From Diabrotica undecimpunctata (lineage: Eukaryota; Arthropoda; Insecta; Coleoptera; Chrysomelidae), in contig NC_092803.1 in the NCBI RefSeq assembly GCF_040954645.1, positions 10,169,230 through 10,233,229 on the forward strand: DNA of 64,000 nt. The letters run 5' to 3'. The notes under the pieces were generated by a model. That model made no database searches. It was not told the DNA's origin and worked only from the letters and a program-made list of their open reading frames with translations. Positions 32,743 through 43,478 of the stretch are shown here, piece by piece. Position 1 is the stretch's first letter; the number at the start of each line of letters is the position of its first letter. The position numbers and the translations under genes were made by a program.

Positions 32743-32772
32743 CGTCGCTTGGATGCAGAAGTAGCCTATGTC
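32743..32772 (+). repeat. Left terminal inverted repeat (30 bp)
   Basis: Begins CGTCGCTTGGATGCAGAAGT and continues AGCCTATGTC. It matches the complement of 35167-35196 at 29 of 30 bases. Confidence 0.9.
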
Positions 32773-33074
32773 CATTTTTGCCTAATTTGATATTTTAGGT
32801 CCATTTGAAAGTAAAAGCATCATTACATTGGATGCAGAAGTATTGTATGTCCATCTTTACAACTAACGCTCATATCGATCAAAACTTGAACTAGCCTATG
32901 TTCCGTACCGTTGTCAGTTTTCATGCAGAATCAGTCTATGTAAGAGCGCCGCAGCAAACCGATCGTATCTCCGTCGCTTAGCCGGACATAGACTAGTTCT
33001 GCATACATTTACGTATATATATTGAGGACATAAACTTATTCGCGATTTAAGATAGCTCAATAAGAATTTAAATT

Positions 33075-34656
33075 ATGTTTAATCAAAAATCATTGGAGCT
33101 GAACTCACGAAGTACAAAAATACTTCAGTTGCTTGAAGTGAAGAAGAACCAGTGTGCAGGTAAGACAAAAATTTATTGTTCATGTGATTTTCTATTTACT
33201 ATTTTTATTTTATTATGTCAAATAGTAGCTGTTTATTCAGTGGCACTGTTAATATCAACCAAATATTAGGGTAAAGTCACTCATTATTATATACTACCCT
33301 AGACAAATATCATATTGGATTTGGCTATAATATTTTATTTAAATGGCCTTTTTGAATAAATTATTTTTTGATTAGATTATATGCATGAACCTGAGACTAC
33401 GCCAAAAATTATCATTTTTTATCTAATAAAATTATATTACTGATAAAAATGAGAAATTATTTAAAAAATGCTATTTTATTTATTATTATTAATTACCCTA
33501 TAGTGAGTAGGCCTAAAGTTTGTTTCTCAATAAAAATGTTTTAGATAATAGTAACTATTATGGCAATAAACAAATTATTGTTGTTTCAGATAAAATGTTA
33601 ACTTCAGAGTCCAACGATGACGTTTCCATTCCAAAATATGCCATTAAGTTAATGGATTCTGTAAATTTAGAACCATCGCCTGTTCTACAACAGTTTTGGG
33701 AAACTTTAACATACTTTAATTCCAATTCATTTAATTAGACACCGACAAAACCATTCCGAGAAATATTTTTTAACGAACCAAACCACACTGAAGAAGCTAA
33801 TAGTTTCAGACCCAGTGAGCATCACAAAGCATCGCCAAAAAAATTGTTAACTTATAACTTTACTATTTTCAATATGGGTAATAAAGAATGCAACTGTTAT
33901 AATATGTGGTATGAAATCATAGGCAAGAGAGGCTCTTGTGAAATAGGTAGTTGCCTTTTGAATTTTATAAAGCGTAATATTGAACACGGTAGAAATGAGT
34001 TTTCATTTTTTTATGACAATTGTGCCGGACAAAATAGAAATAAATACTTATTTTCATTATACAATTACATTTCTCAATTATATAAAGTAAAAATTTGTCA
34101 TAGCTTTCTGGAACGAGGGCACACACAAAATGAGGGAGACAGTATTCATAGTGTGATTGAAAGAGCATCACGTAATATTCCAGTCTATTCTCCTCATCAA
34201 TGGTACACAATTGTCAGAACTGCAAAGAGAAACAACCCGTATAACGTCGTTGAATTAGACCAAGAAAATATATTTGATCTAAAAGAACTTCTAGCAAAAA
34301 CATCTATTAATTGGGACAAGGATGAATCTAACGAGAAAGTTTACTGGAACAAATTACGAATTCTACAAACCCGGCCAGACTATCCAAATATGTGTTTTTT
34401 TAAATACAATTTTGAAGACATTGAATTTAAAAAAATTAGTCTGGTCAAAAAGGGTAGAAAGACACTTCAAATTAATATAGAAGATATTGAACTGAAGCCA
34501 AACTATACGAGGCAAATTCCATTAACGAAAAAGAAATACGACCATTTGCAATTTCTTTGCCAGAAGAAAGTTATTTCATGTCAATATCATGATTTTTTTA
34601 AAAACCTACCTTATGATGAAAAACGAACAGGGGAAGATTCAGATATTGATGTTTAA
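33075..34656 (+). pseudogene. Putative transposase, DUF7869-like, two exons, one stop, N-terminal core deleted
   Basis: Exon 1 (33075-33159, MFNQKSLELNSRSTK…) ends CAG/GTAAGA in phase 1. Exon 2 starts after TTGTTTCAG at 33590 in the matching phase (DKMLTSESNDDV…). Exon 2 runs to 34656 with a single in-frame TAG at 33736-33738. Conserved blocks are LLTYNFTIFN…NMWYEIIGKRG, SCEIGSCLLNFIKRN, FFYDNCAGQNRNKYLFSLYN and CHSFLERGHTQNEGDSIHSV. I recall this order from a family of uncharacterised animal proteins (Pfam DUF7869, from memory). A DDE-type reading would put the second acidic residue in YDNC and the third in TQNE. The family's FDLQ block, which would carry the first, is missing between 33840 and 33850, so this copy is probably a deletion derivative. 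Confidence 0.68.
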
Positions 34657-34953
34657 ATATTCATTGTTTAATTTTAGTTCCTAATTTTGAGTTAAATTTA
34701 TTTGTTTTATTTTCTATTTTGTTCCATCTGTTTGATTTTTTAAGTAGTAATATTTTCTGTCTTTTTTTAACACGGCCCAGTTGTTAATAATTTCAGAAAC
34801 TTATTTGTTAAACCTGAAAGCCGACAATATACGATTTATAAGTAAGTACACTGTTTGTGTTAAAATAATTTATACCTATACCTACTACATGATTAGATTA
34901 TTGATATTATGGATTGATCAGAACTAGCCTAAGTACTTCCATGTAAGTATATT

Positions 34954-34975
34954 CTATGTCCAAATTTGGACATAG
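34954..34975. repeat. Perfect 22-bp palindrome in subterminal region
   Basis: CTATGTCCAAA followed by its exact complement TTTGGACATAG. It is composed of two facing copies of the subterminal CTATGTCC motif of the surrounding transposon. Confidence 0.9.
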
Positions 34976-35166
34976 ACTACATCAGTTGAGACTTTACTAG
35001 TCTATGTCCAGCTTTTTTGTTAGAACGTGGCCTTTATCGTTAAAGCAATGAACTGTAGGGAAAGTAGCTTTTTAAACAGTGTTATAAAATTTTCTGATAA
35101 AAGAATTTTATAATATTTTGAGAAAAAAACAAAAAAAAATGCTCTCCTGTAAAATTAACATTTTGT

Positions 35167-35196
35167 GACTTAGGCTACTTCTGCATCCAAGCGACG
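35167..35196 (-). repeat. Right terminal inverted repeat (30 bp)
   Basis: Reads GACTTAGGCT… ATCCAAGCGACG on the plus strand. It is the inverse of the left end with a single T/A difference. It is followed by GGT and the resumed repeat Y sequence. Confidence 0.9.
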
Positions 35197-35525
35197 GGTA
35201 TAGTAAAATGTTAACTCTACTTCTTGTTTTGTGATAATTGAAAAAATCATTTTGTGTAAAATGATTCACGAAATGGCGAATGATAGATCAAGATGTTTTG
35301 AGAACCTAAAAACTAATATTTATCATCTAAAATGGATTTATCTTTCGAAACACTTTCTATGAAGATCATTAGATATATTTTTTCATGCATTTGCACCAAC
35401 TCAATCAATCTCATCATCCCCAAAATATTATTTCTTATGATCGATTTTTTATGACACAAGAGCGAATTTTCGACGACCGTCACAAAATTCATTACCCAGC
35501 GAATTAAATTTAGAAAATCTAGAAA
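35197..35525 (+). repeat. Dispersed repeat Y, copy B, right part
   Basis: Begins with the second GGT, then ATAGTAAAATGTTAACTCTA as in copy A (reverse complement of 26236-26560). Homology ends near AAATTTAGAAAAT at about 35520. The stretch 35526-35890 beyond is AT-rich and unrecognised. Confidence 0.82.
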
Positions 35526-35899
35526 AAAGAATCCAATAATGCTGGAATGAAAACTTTAGAAGAGTTTTTCAAGTGACAAAAAAACAAAAGTTGTTTTGGT
35601 TTGTATTTTGAAAACGATTTCCGAAGAAGAAATTGAAACGTCAATAAACGCATTATAAACTTTAATTGTGGCTTATTTCTTTTAAAATAGTAATAACTTT
35701 AAGATGCCACAAGAAAATAGCTTCCGAACAATTTTAAAAATCTATATAATTTATTACTTGTATCGTTTGTAAAATACTATTGTGTTCTAGATAAATAAAG
35801 ATTTTATTCATTTATTCATAGACAAATGTAAATAGACCAGCGACTCCGTATAGAGACAATGTCAAATTCCATAATTATGATCATACAAGAAAAAATATA

Positions 35900-36640
35900 T
35901 GTGTATCATGCTGTAAACAACGAATCCACTGAAAAGGGCTTAACAATCAACGCAAAAAAAAACAAAATGGATGGTGGTCGGAAAAATTAATATCGAAGAC
36001 TCAGTACTAAGATTAGATAACAAAATCCTGGAAAGGGTGAAACACTTTAGATATCTGGGTAGCTCGATTGACTGCAGGGTTGAAAGTGACGAGGAAATTT
36101 CGACCAGAATAGAACTCGCACGAAAAAACTTTATTAACTGGCGTTCTGTATTATGCAGTAGAAGTCTGTCGTTGACCACACGTCTAAGAGTAGCACAATA
36201 TAGTGCTACGTCTGGTCCACTTTGTTCTATGGATGTGAAACCTGGACAACAAAAATAAAAAATCTTAATAAATTAGAAGCGTTTGAGTTATGGTTACCGT
36301 CGCATGCTCAGAATCCCGTGGACAGCACACATATCTAACGAACACGTGCTAGAGACCGTGCACAAAGAGCGAGAATTGATCAACATCATCAAAATGAGAA
36401 AGGTTCAATACTTCGGTCATATAATGAGAGGACCTAAATATCGCCTACTCCGGTTAATCATTCAGGGCAAAATCCAAGGAAAACGTTGGGTCGGAAGAAA
36501 ACAACTGTCCTGGCTGCGTAACATTAGACAATGGACAGGTCGAACGGTCGAGGAACTGTTTCATCAGCTTGTCAATATGACGATAGCCAACGCTCGAATA
36601 CAAGCACGGCACACAAAGAAGAAGAAGGAAAAATAAATGC
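35900..36640 (+). pseudogene. RTE (family B) 3' fragment
   Basis: The plus strand reads INIEDSVLRLDNKILERVKH, FRYLGSSIDCRVESDEEIST, a broken LFYGCETWTTKIKNLNKLEA block at 36215-36275, then YRRMLRIPWTAHISNEHVLE, YFGHIMRGPKYRLLRLIIQG, KRWVGRKQLSWLRNI and WTGRTVEELF, ending AAGAAGAAGG. It lacks the RT catalytic region. Truncated and frame-shifted. Confidence 0.82.
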
Positions 36641-36839
36641 AATAATAGTCGATACAGAAAAAATAAAAATTTCACGGTAACATGTGACTCTAAGACTAAT
36701 CATAAGAAACGCTGACATAAATAAAACATTGTTTACCAGAGGACTTCATTAAGCTGATGATATGGGTCTATTTGCCAAAATATAGGAAAAATTTATCACG
36801 GTGGCACTTGACAAAAAAAGTAGAACAAAACTTCCTGTC

Positions 36840-39770
36840 TAATCGTACAAAGATTACTATGAACCCTGTAAAAGGCAACCCGTACCTTGGTGGAAAAGTG
36901 AAATTACAAAAGCACTCTCATCTTGTAAACATGCCTTTAATAAACTTAAAAAACATAATACAGACGAAAACTTACTTAATTTTAAAAAACTCGGAGCTGA
37001 ATCAAGATATCTTATGAAAAAAAGCAAAAAAGATACTTGAAAAGACTACGTATCGTCCATAAATTCATCAACACCTTCACAGGTTATTTGGTATAAAATT
37101 CGGAAACTTAAAAGTACCAACTCCTTTAGGCATATCAATGCACTAACATATAATAATGAGATCATCACCTGTAAAAAAACTATTGGTGAAACTTTAGACG
37201 AAGTTTACCAAGAAAATTCTAGCGACCAAAATATAACGCCGGAATTCTTAGCAAAATATAGAATCATTCGAAATCGTTGATAAAGAATCTGGTGATTCAT
37301 TAAATGCTACCACAACTCTTAAAGAACTAGAATACTCTATTGTAAACTCCAAAAATACATCCCCAGGACCAGATGATATTCCACCAATATTCATAAAACA
37401 CCTATCTTTCAGATCAAAAATAATATTGTTAGATTTATTCACTACCTGTTTTTAAAAACATAAATTTCCCAAACTCTGGTCTCAGGCAATAACTATTCTC
37501 ATTATTAAACCCAATAAGCCCAAAGATATACCTTTATTGTATCGTCCTATTTCTCTCACATACAGCATGTGCGAAATACTGGAAAAAATTTTAAATCTCC
37601 GTCTAACATGGTATTTAGAAACAAAAGATCTCCTTACACCATTTCAGAGTGGTTTTAGCAAGGGACGGTCTACATTAGATAATCATATTTCACTACAAAC
37701 CTCAACCAATGAAGCCTTTGCAAACAATCAGAAGTTGATTGCAATATTCTTTGACATAACCCAGGCTTTTGATAGGACATGGAAACACTATATTAGCAAC
37801 ACTTATTAATTATGGAATTCAAAGTAACATGCTTGCTTTTATAAAAAAATTTCTTAAGTAATCGTTATATATAAATTAGAATAAATGGAATTACAAGTTC
37901 TCCAAAAATGCTAGATAATGATATCCCTCAAGGATCCATTTTAAGTCCAACCCTTTTTTTAGTGGCTTTTAATAGTATCATAAATGTAATTAGAGCTCCT
38001 ACTAAAGCTAGCATTTCCTCGGATGATATTGATATTTACACCAAATCTAATAACCAAGTTTCAGCAACAAATATATTACAACTTATGTTAAATCGACTTC
38101 AAAACTGGGCATGACAAACCGGATTCAATTTTTCTGCAGAAAAAACTTAATACATATTTTTTAGTAAAAATAACACTCACCATACAATTAATTTGACATT
38201 AAATGATTTACCTATAAAGCAGTCAACAGAAGTAAGTTTTTTAGGCCTAACTTTCGATAAAAAATTAAATTAGGATGTACATATTAATAAATTACAACAA
38301 GCATGCCAAAACCGGTTAAACCTACTTAAAATATTATCTTATAAATTTTGGGATGCCGACTGTAAATAATTAATTAACCTTTACAAATCACCTATTAGAA
38401 GTAAATTAGATTACGGTTTCATATCTTACGGTGCTGCAAGCAAAACTGCTTTAAAAAAAACTAAATAGCATACAATCTACAGCTTTGAGATTAGCACTGG
38501 GTGCCTTCAGAACTAGTCCTATTAGTAGCTTACAAGTTTTAGCGAGAGAACCACCTCTGTATATTAGACGCCAACAACTATCCCTAAACTATATAGGGAA
38601 AATATCAGCACAGAAACAACATCCAGTATTCTCCCAAATTTGCCATCTCAGTATTGGTTCTACAAAACCAACTAAAAATAATACTCCCCTTATAGAATGA
38701 ATAAAATCTTCTAACTTTGATATGGATAAGCTAAATCGATCTCTACAAGTCAGTGTAAATTATCCTCCATGGACAATCCAACCACTTACCATTGACTTAA
38801 CCCTCACAAAATACCCCAAATCAACTACAAATCCGATTTTCATTAAACACTTGTACTCCGAAGTGATATCTCATTATCCTAATTATCTCCAAATTTTCAG
38901 TGATGCCTCTAAAGCTCATCACGGACACGCTGCTGCATACTACTGTAAATACACTACTCACACTATATCCATACCTAAAAACTGCTGTATCCTCACAGGC
39001 GAGACCACAGCTATTTTGGAAGCCTTAATTTTCTTCAAAACGCGTAGTGAAAATAAATGTGTCATCATCACTGACTCATTAAATGCTCTATTAGGTGTAA
39101 AACAGATATACCCTACAAATCCAATATTTCGGGCTATACAAAATGAGATAAATATAATTCAATCAACTCGAAAAGAAGTAGCATTTATCTGGGTACCGTC
39201 GCATGTAGGAATAGCTGGAAATGGACAATCTAGAAAACACAAGTCGAATAAACTCACAATACACAACCAAATCAAGAAATTACCCATACTTCGATCTCAA
39301 AAACCTAATTAAAGACCACTGGATGAACATATGGCAAGACTACTAGAAAGATTCAGAAACCAAACTATATGAGATTTATCCCCTTGTGAAGACCATCTTG
39401 AATAATCCATCCAATAGAAGGGACCAAGTAATAACTAACCAACTAAGAATTGGACACACTGCACTGACCCATAAATTCTTAATCAACAAAGAATCTTTGT
39501 TGTCAACCTGCAGAAAATGTTCTCTCCCATTGACGGTGAAGCATATTCTGATTGACTGCCAGTACCACGAAGAAACAAGAAGAAAATATGGAATCTCAGA
39601 TGATATCAAAACCACTTTAACCATAAACACTGACCATGTAATAAATTATTTAAAAGATTTACGTTTATATACATCTATTTAATGTAAATAAAATGAACTC
39701 TTGTGTACGTTACTCCACTAACCCTGCGTGGTTGATGTGGATTATATGTTTTTTCTAAACAAAAAAAAAA
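36840..39770 (+). pseudogene. I-like non-LTR retrotransposon with RNase H, 5'-truncated
   Basis: Starts in the linker (WWKSEITKALSSCKHAFNKL) and continues through SPGPDDIPPIFIKHLSF, WSQAITILIIKPNKPKDIPL, YRPISLTYSMCEILEKIL, FQSGFSKGRSTLDNHISLQT, FFDITQAFDRTW and DIPQGSILSPTLFLVAFN; the YADD is degenerate (SSDDIDIYTK). At 38722-39312 is an RNase H domain with FSDASKAHHGHAAAYYC, TGETTAILEALIFFKTRS, IITDSLNALLG and WVPSHVGIAGN. A C-terminal Cys/His finger (CRKCSLPLTVKHILIDC) lies at 39500-39560. An A-rich tail is at 39759-39771. RNase H places it with I/Nimb/LOA-type clades rather than Jockey or RTE. Many stops. Confidence 0.82.
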
Positions 39771-39778
39771 ACGGGCGT

Positions 39779-39798
39779 GGCAGTCCAGTGGGACTGCC
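39779..39798. repeat. Short perfect hairpin
   Basis: GGCAGTCC, loop AGTG, GGACTGCC, just after the A-rich tail of the I-like element. The role is unknown. Confidence 0.7.
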
Positions 39799-40063
39799 GG
39801 TGGAAGTTACACTTCTATACACGCATTCGCCGTTACAAATTTATTTGGGAGTCAATCTGCACAATCATTACATATGTAATTTTATAGGTAAGACATACGA
39901 GAAAGAGAAACAGAATTAATAACAACTTACTAACAATGAAGGATTGAATCAATATTTTGATGAAAATGTATATTTTTATTTTCATATATGTATGAAAGGA
40001 GTTGAATGCAAAATTTTTTTACACATACTCTGCAGTAAAATTCATTGTTTATTTTGGTATTAA

Positions 40064-40228
40064 TATAATAATACAATACAAATTAAACTGCAATATTCAT
40101 AAGTATTTAAAAATGACAATAATATACATAAAAAAATACACTACAATACAGTGCAACATAATTCCATATATAATAATACAATACAAATTAAAATGCAATA
40201 TCCATAAGTATTTAAAAATGACAATAAT
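40064..40228. repeat. Spaced direct repeat of about 61 bp
   Basis: Copies at about 40064-40124 and 40168-40228 share ATAATACAATACAAATTAAA, then …TGCAATAT.CATAAGTATTT, with two or three mismatches. It lies just downstream (3') of the tRNA gene on its strand. AT-rich, non-coding. Confidence 0.82.
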
Positions 40229-40251
40229 GTAATAACATTAATAAAAAAGTC

Positions 40252-40323
40252 CTCCCCGACTGGGAATCGAACCCCGGTCTCCCGCGTGACGGGCGGGGAT
40301 ACTGACTACTACACTACCGAGGA
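40252..40323 (-). tRNA. tRNA-Asp (anticodon GTC)
   Basis: Minus-strand 72-nt cloverleaf. The 5' acceptor TCCTCGG pairs with TCGGGGA (two G-U pairs). The D-arm region TAGTGTAGTAGTCAGTA fits the internal A box. The anticodon arm is CCCGC-CCGTCAC-GCGGG with anticodon GTC. The T-arm is CGGGG-TTCGATT-CCCAG with one mismatched pair, and the discriminator base is G. TTTTTT follows within about 3-8 nt of the 3' end, a good Pol III terminator. It closely resembles animal tRNA-Asp. The T-stem mismatch leaves a small chance that it is a pseudogene or SINE head, but no SINE body follows. Confidence 0.9.
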
Positions 40324-40530
40324 CATAACACAAATGTATTTCAAAATTGACAGTTGTGGATCATACAGTGATTTATTGAGATTATTATTTTGAAATACAA
40401 AAGAATAATATAATTGTGAACATTTAATAAATAATACAAAACATATCACATAAATAATAATATTAATAAATATTTTATTATATGTATAATATTATATGTA
40501 TATATATCTTTATATAATATGTATAATATT

Positions 40531-40534
<4 letters not shown>

Positions 40535-40578
<44 letters not shown>
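40535..40578. repeat. (AT)n microsatellite
   Basis: 44 bp of AT dinucleotide, followed by a GAGAGAGGAAGAGAGAG purine tract at about 40602-40618. Confidence 0.97.
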
Positions 40579-40580
<2 letters not shown>

Positions 40581-40779
40581 AAAGGAACATTTTTATATTC
40601 GAGAGAGGAAGAGAGAGAAAATATATCTTCTGTCTCTCTCTTACTCATTATCTTACATATGTAATGATTTCACAGATTCACTCCCATACAAATTTTCAAC
40701 GTGGAGCGCGCGTATAGAAGTATAACTTCAAAAAGAAAACTATGGTTCTTTAAAGACCCAAAACTCTGTATTTAACTAT

Positions 40780-41510
40780 CTATATTCCAAACATCAGTTT
40801 GGATTCCGTCAAAAATGTTCAAAAATTTAACGGTGTCATAGAATAGTAAATAAAATCAAGAATATTTTGATAAAGTCTGGTACAATCAACGGTTTGCTAT
40901 ATAAATTAAAATCTTTACTGCCTAAAGATATGTACCTTATCCCAAAGTTATCGAACGTTCGTTCTAAGTAAAAATCAAAAATGATTTCTTAATTTATCAC
41001 TCAATTTAATCCGGAGTTCCTCAGGTAAGCGTCACGGTGACGCCTTTGGCCGATGATACAGCCGTTTTAGTTTCAAATAAAGACCCAGACATAGCATCTG
41101 AAAAGCTGCAAAATTACTTGCATATATTAAACACTTAGTTGACAAAATGAAAATATAAAGTCAATAACGCAAAATCAGCCAAAATCACATTTACAACAAG
41201 AAGACGCACTTGTCCACAAGTTAGTCTAAACAATGCCCCTATTCCTGCTAGAGACGTTGTGAAATATCTTGGGTTGCATTTGGATCTAAAGCTCACCTAA
41301 AAGCACACATTAACGCCAAAAAACACTCAGTTTAATTTTAAATATAAAACAAATCAAATAATTACTTGGCAGAAAGTTACAGCTGTCATTGGAGGACAAA
41401 ATACTGCTTTACAAAGTCATACTAAAACCAATATGGACTTACCGAATAGAACTCTGGGGCTATAGCAAGCCTTTAGCAGACTTTCCAATCAAAAAACACA
41501 AAATTCTTAA
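40780..41510 (+). pseudogene. Jockey-like reverse-transcriptase remnant
   Basis: Highly decayed. The plus strand still shows HQFGFRQKCS, the catalytic block ADDTAVLVSNKDPDIASEKL, QNYLHILNT, VNNAKSAKITFTTRRRTCPQ, VSLNNAPIPARDVVKYLGLH, LDLKLT, then a scrambled WTYRIELWGYSKP at 41437-41470. This order (ADDTA, K--KS--ITFTTRR, YLG-HLD-KLTW, ELWG) is typical of the Jockey clade. Many stops and frame changes. Confidence 0.75.
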
Positions 41511-42371
41511 TTAAACGCACCACAGCCAAATTATCAGTGAATGAAATCAGCCACCAATGAAGGAACGAAGACTGAAGAGGACTTGGTCAGAAGACCTGGT
41601 TACATAGGTGAAAATGGAAAACTGTCGCTGGAGGGTACCCAAATCAAGTCAATGTTGTCATCACAATTATAAATTACTTAGTGTGTTGTTTATAAGTAGA
41701 TTGTAAATATGCATTTAAAAATAAAAAATATTTATCTATATTAGAAACATATTATCGGGATCAACACATTTTTGACGATGCTGTAGCAAACATACGGCAA
41801 ACATACAAATGGCAGTGCAGAGAAATTTTAAGGCTTACCCTCAGTATGATCCACTACGTTTTAAACCTATTAGATTGTAGATAATTCAACATTACAACTG
41901 AAAAAAACAAAAAAATTGTTGCATATAAATGTGAATCTATTAAAAAATATATACTCCTTAAAAATATCATAGTACAGTCAAAGTGGATAAAAAAATTTTC
42001 CATGGTAATTTTATATTAACTGGGATAGTTAGTATTTTCAATAGTTAAATATTTTAAAAATACTAAAGCCCTTTTAGTATCAAAATAAATATTTTAAACA
42101 TCCACAGCACTTACAGAATTTAATTACACTTAAATATCTAGGTTATGATTGAATGGTTCTTCTCGGAGCCTTTTTTGAGTCGTGATGTGATGTTGTTTAC
42201 ACTTGTCGAGTGCAATTTTTGTGAATTATTTCATGCAATTTGACACAGATTTTACAGTTGTACCTAAATTAAAGTAATATTTTGTTGCAATTTGAATGAA
42301 AAAAAAACTTGTGCTTCTACTATTACTTTTATATAAATAGTTACAATATTGAAATAACTATCTACGTACAT

Positions 42372-43167
42372 GGGTCGTATTTTCGAATTCGTTCGAGCAT
42401 ATTTCGCATACGAAATTAGAAGAAATTCGCTCGAAATCCAGTTTTTTATATTTTCGAATAGTGCGTATACGAATTTTTTCGTATACGACGACACGAATGG
42501 GTATGAACCATTCGAATTTCGATGCTAGTATACGATCAAAGTAATTTTTGTAATTTTCGGTTGTCAGTGGGCCCGTGTACGTCAGATAAAATTTCAGCTG
42601 ATAGTTTTTAATCGTTGTTTTAGATTGAACAATACAATAAAATTTACATTAATACCTACCATATTTTTACATTGAACTTTGTTTTTAATGGGTGGTTTAA
42701 ATAATTTTTTAATAGAAAGAAATAGTTAACGCCCTTGCCGAGGCGATAATATTAGCGGAACGAAGAGGCACGTTTACCAACCCATTCTTAACCATCTAGA
42801 GGACTATTCGGATGTACAATTTCAAAAATTGTACAGATTAACAAGGCCCCTCACAATGGAGTTGATAGAATGGCTTTTTTTTGTTCGGCCGACACTGAAC
42901 CACCATATTTCATGCCCTTTTTTACTTCTTGTTTTAGATAACAAATTCACCATAAACTAGGTTAAGTAAAACTGCCAATTATTCTTCTTTTTTTATTATT
43001 TAAGTTTTGGTTGTTTGAATTTGCAGTGTTGCCGGTGCAAATTCTTTTAGTATACGTATAAAATTTCGAAGGACGTTCAAAAATACAGATTCAAATTCGT
43101 ATACGAAATTTTTCTTTCGAGTTAACTCGTATACGAAAAAATTCGATTGAATTCGAAAATACGACCC
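42372..43167 (+). mobile_element. PIF/Harbinger-like transposon, internally deleted
   Basis: Inverted ends GGGTCGTATTTTCGAATTCG… (left) and the complement (G)GGGTCGTATTTTCGAATTC (right), followed at both ends by repeated TCGTATACGA motifs. Inside, at 42719-42905, a frame-shifted reading gives ALAEAIILAERRGTFTNPF, then NHLEDYSDVQFQKLYRLTRP, LTMELIEWL. This is the N-terminal region of Harbinger transposases (pattern: F--YSD-EF-RRYRL----V--L). The DDE core is missing. Flanks are CAT and CAG, so no perfect target duplication is preserved. Confidence 0.7.
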
Positions 43168-43188
43168 CAGATAGTTCCTCAATTACAG

Positions 43189-43195
<7 letters not shown>

Positions 43196-43246
<51 letters not shown>
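43196..43246. repeat. (AT)n microsatellite
   Basis: 51 bp of AT dinucleotide between the Harbinger relic and a Penelope-type fragment. Confidence 0.97.
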
Positions 43247-43250
<4 letters not shown>

Positions 43251-43254
43251 CTTA

Positions 43255-43415
43255 GAGCTAAGATTAATACTATTAAAAAATTAATATTAAACTCACCAGT
43301 CTTCCGGGTTGAACCGCGTCGATATCCATTTTGCCGAGCTTTCGACATCCTCTCTGATGTCTTCTTCAGGACTTCCGAGGTCTCAGTCTCCCGAGCCCCC
43401 AGACACTACTACACT
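43255..43415 (-). mobile_element. Penelope-like terminal (pLTR) or retrozyme-like fragment
   Basis: Shares an ordered set of blocks with 59090-59225: CTTCCGGGTTGAACCGCGTC against CTCGGGAAGAACCGCGTTGA; AGCTTTCGACATCC against CGTTTCGACCC; then GAGGTCTCAGTCTCC against GGGGTCTCAATCTGCC. Both abut (TA)n arrays. On the minus strand it carries a complete hammerhead-ribozyme core. No protein is encoded. Confidence 0.55.
43333..43372 (-). ncRNA. Hammerhead ribozyme motif (complete core)
   Basis: The minus strand reads GTC-CTGAAGA-A-GACATC-AGAGAG-GATGTC-GAAA-GCTC-GGC. This supplies the invariant CUGANGA and GAAA boxes, a perfect 6-bp stem II with a 6-nt loop, a UH cleavage site (CUC), and a 3-bp stem I (GUC with GGC, one wobble). 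Stem III is reduced to the self-complementary AGCU. In Penelope-type hammerheads such minimal stem III forms are known and would favour dimeric cleavage. Activity is untested. Confidence 0.62.
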
Positions 43416-43435
43416 CACTAGTCACTTCTAGTTAA

Positions 43436-43475
43436 CTCACTAGTTCACTACTTACATTGATAGTGAACTAGTGAG
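43436..43475. repeat. Perfect 15-bp hairpin
   Basis: CTCACTAGTTCACTA, 10-nt loop, TAGTGAACTAGTGAG. It sits directly at the left border of the long-TIR element at 43479. Confidence 0.88.
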
Positions 43476-43478
43476 TGA

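Larger units (their letters stand above)
32743..35196 (+). mobile_element. TIR DNA transposon encoding a DNCxGQN/GHTQNE (DUF7869-like) protein
   Basis: 2,454-bp element. The left end CGTCGCTTGGATGCAGAAGT… and the right end are inverted repeats of 30 bp with one mismatch. GGT flanks both sides (32740-32742 and 35197-35199). Copy A of repeat Y reads …TTTTCAGGTATAG without the element, so GGT is a true 3-bp target duplication. Both subterminal regions carry repeated CTATGTCC motifs in direct and inverted orientation (about 32766, 32843, 32988 inverted, 34954, 34969 inverted, 34998), including a perfect 22-bp palindrome at 34954-34975. This is the pattern of transposase-binding arrays. The only gene inside is the two-exon reading frame at 33075-34656. 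A 3-bp duplication is known for Harbinger and CACTA-type elements, but the termini and protein do not look like either. Confidence 0.82.
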
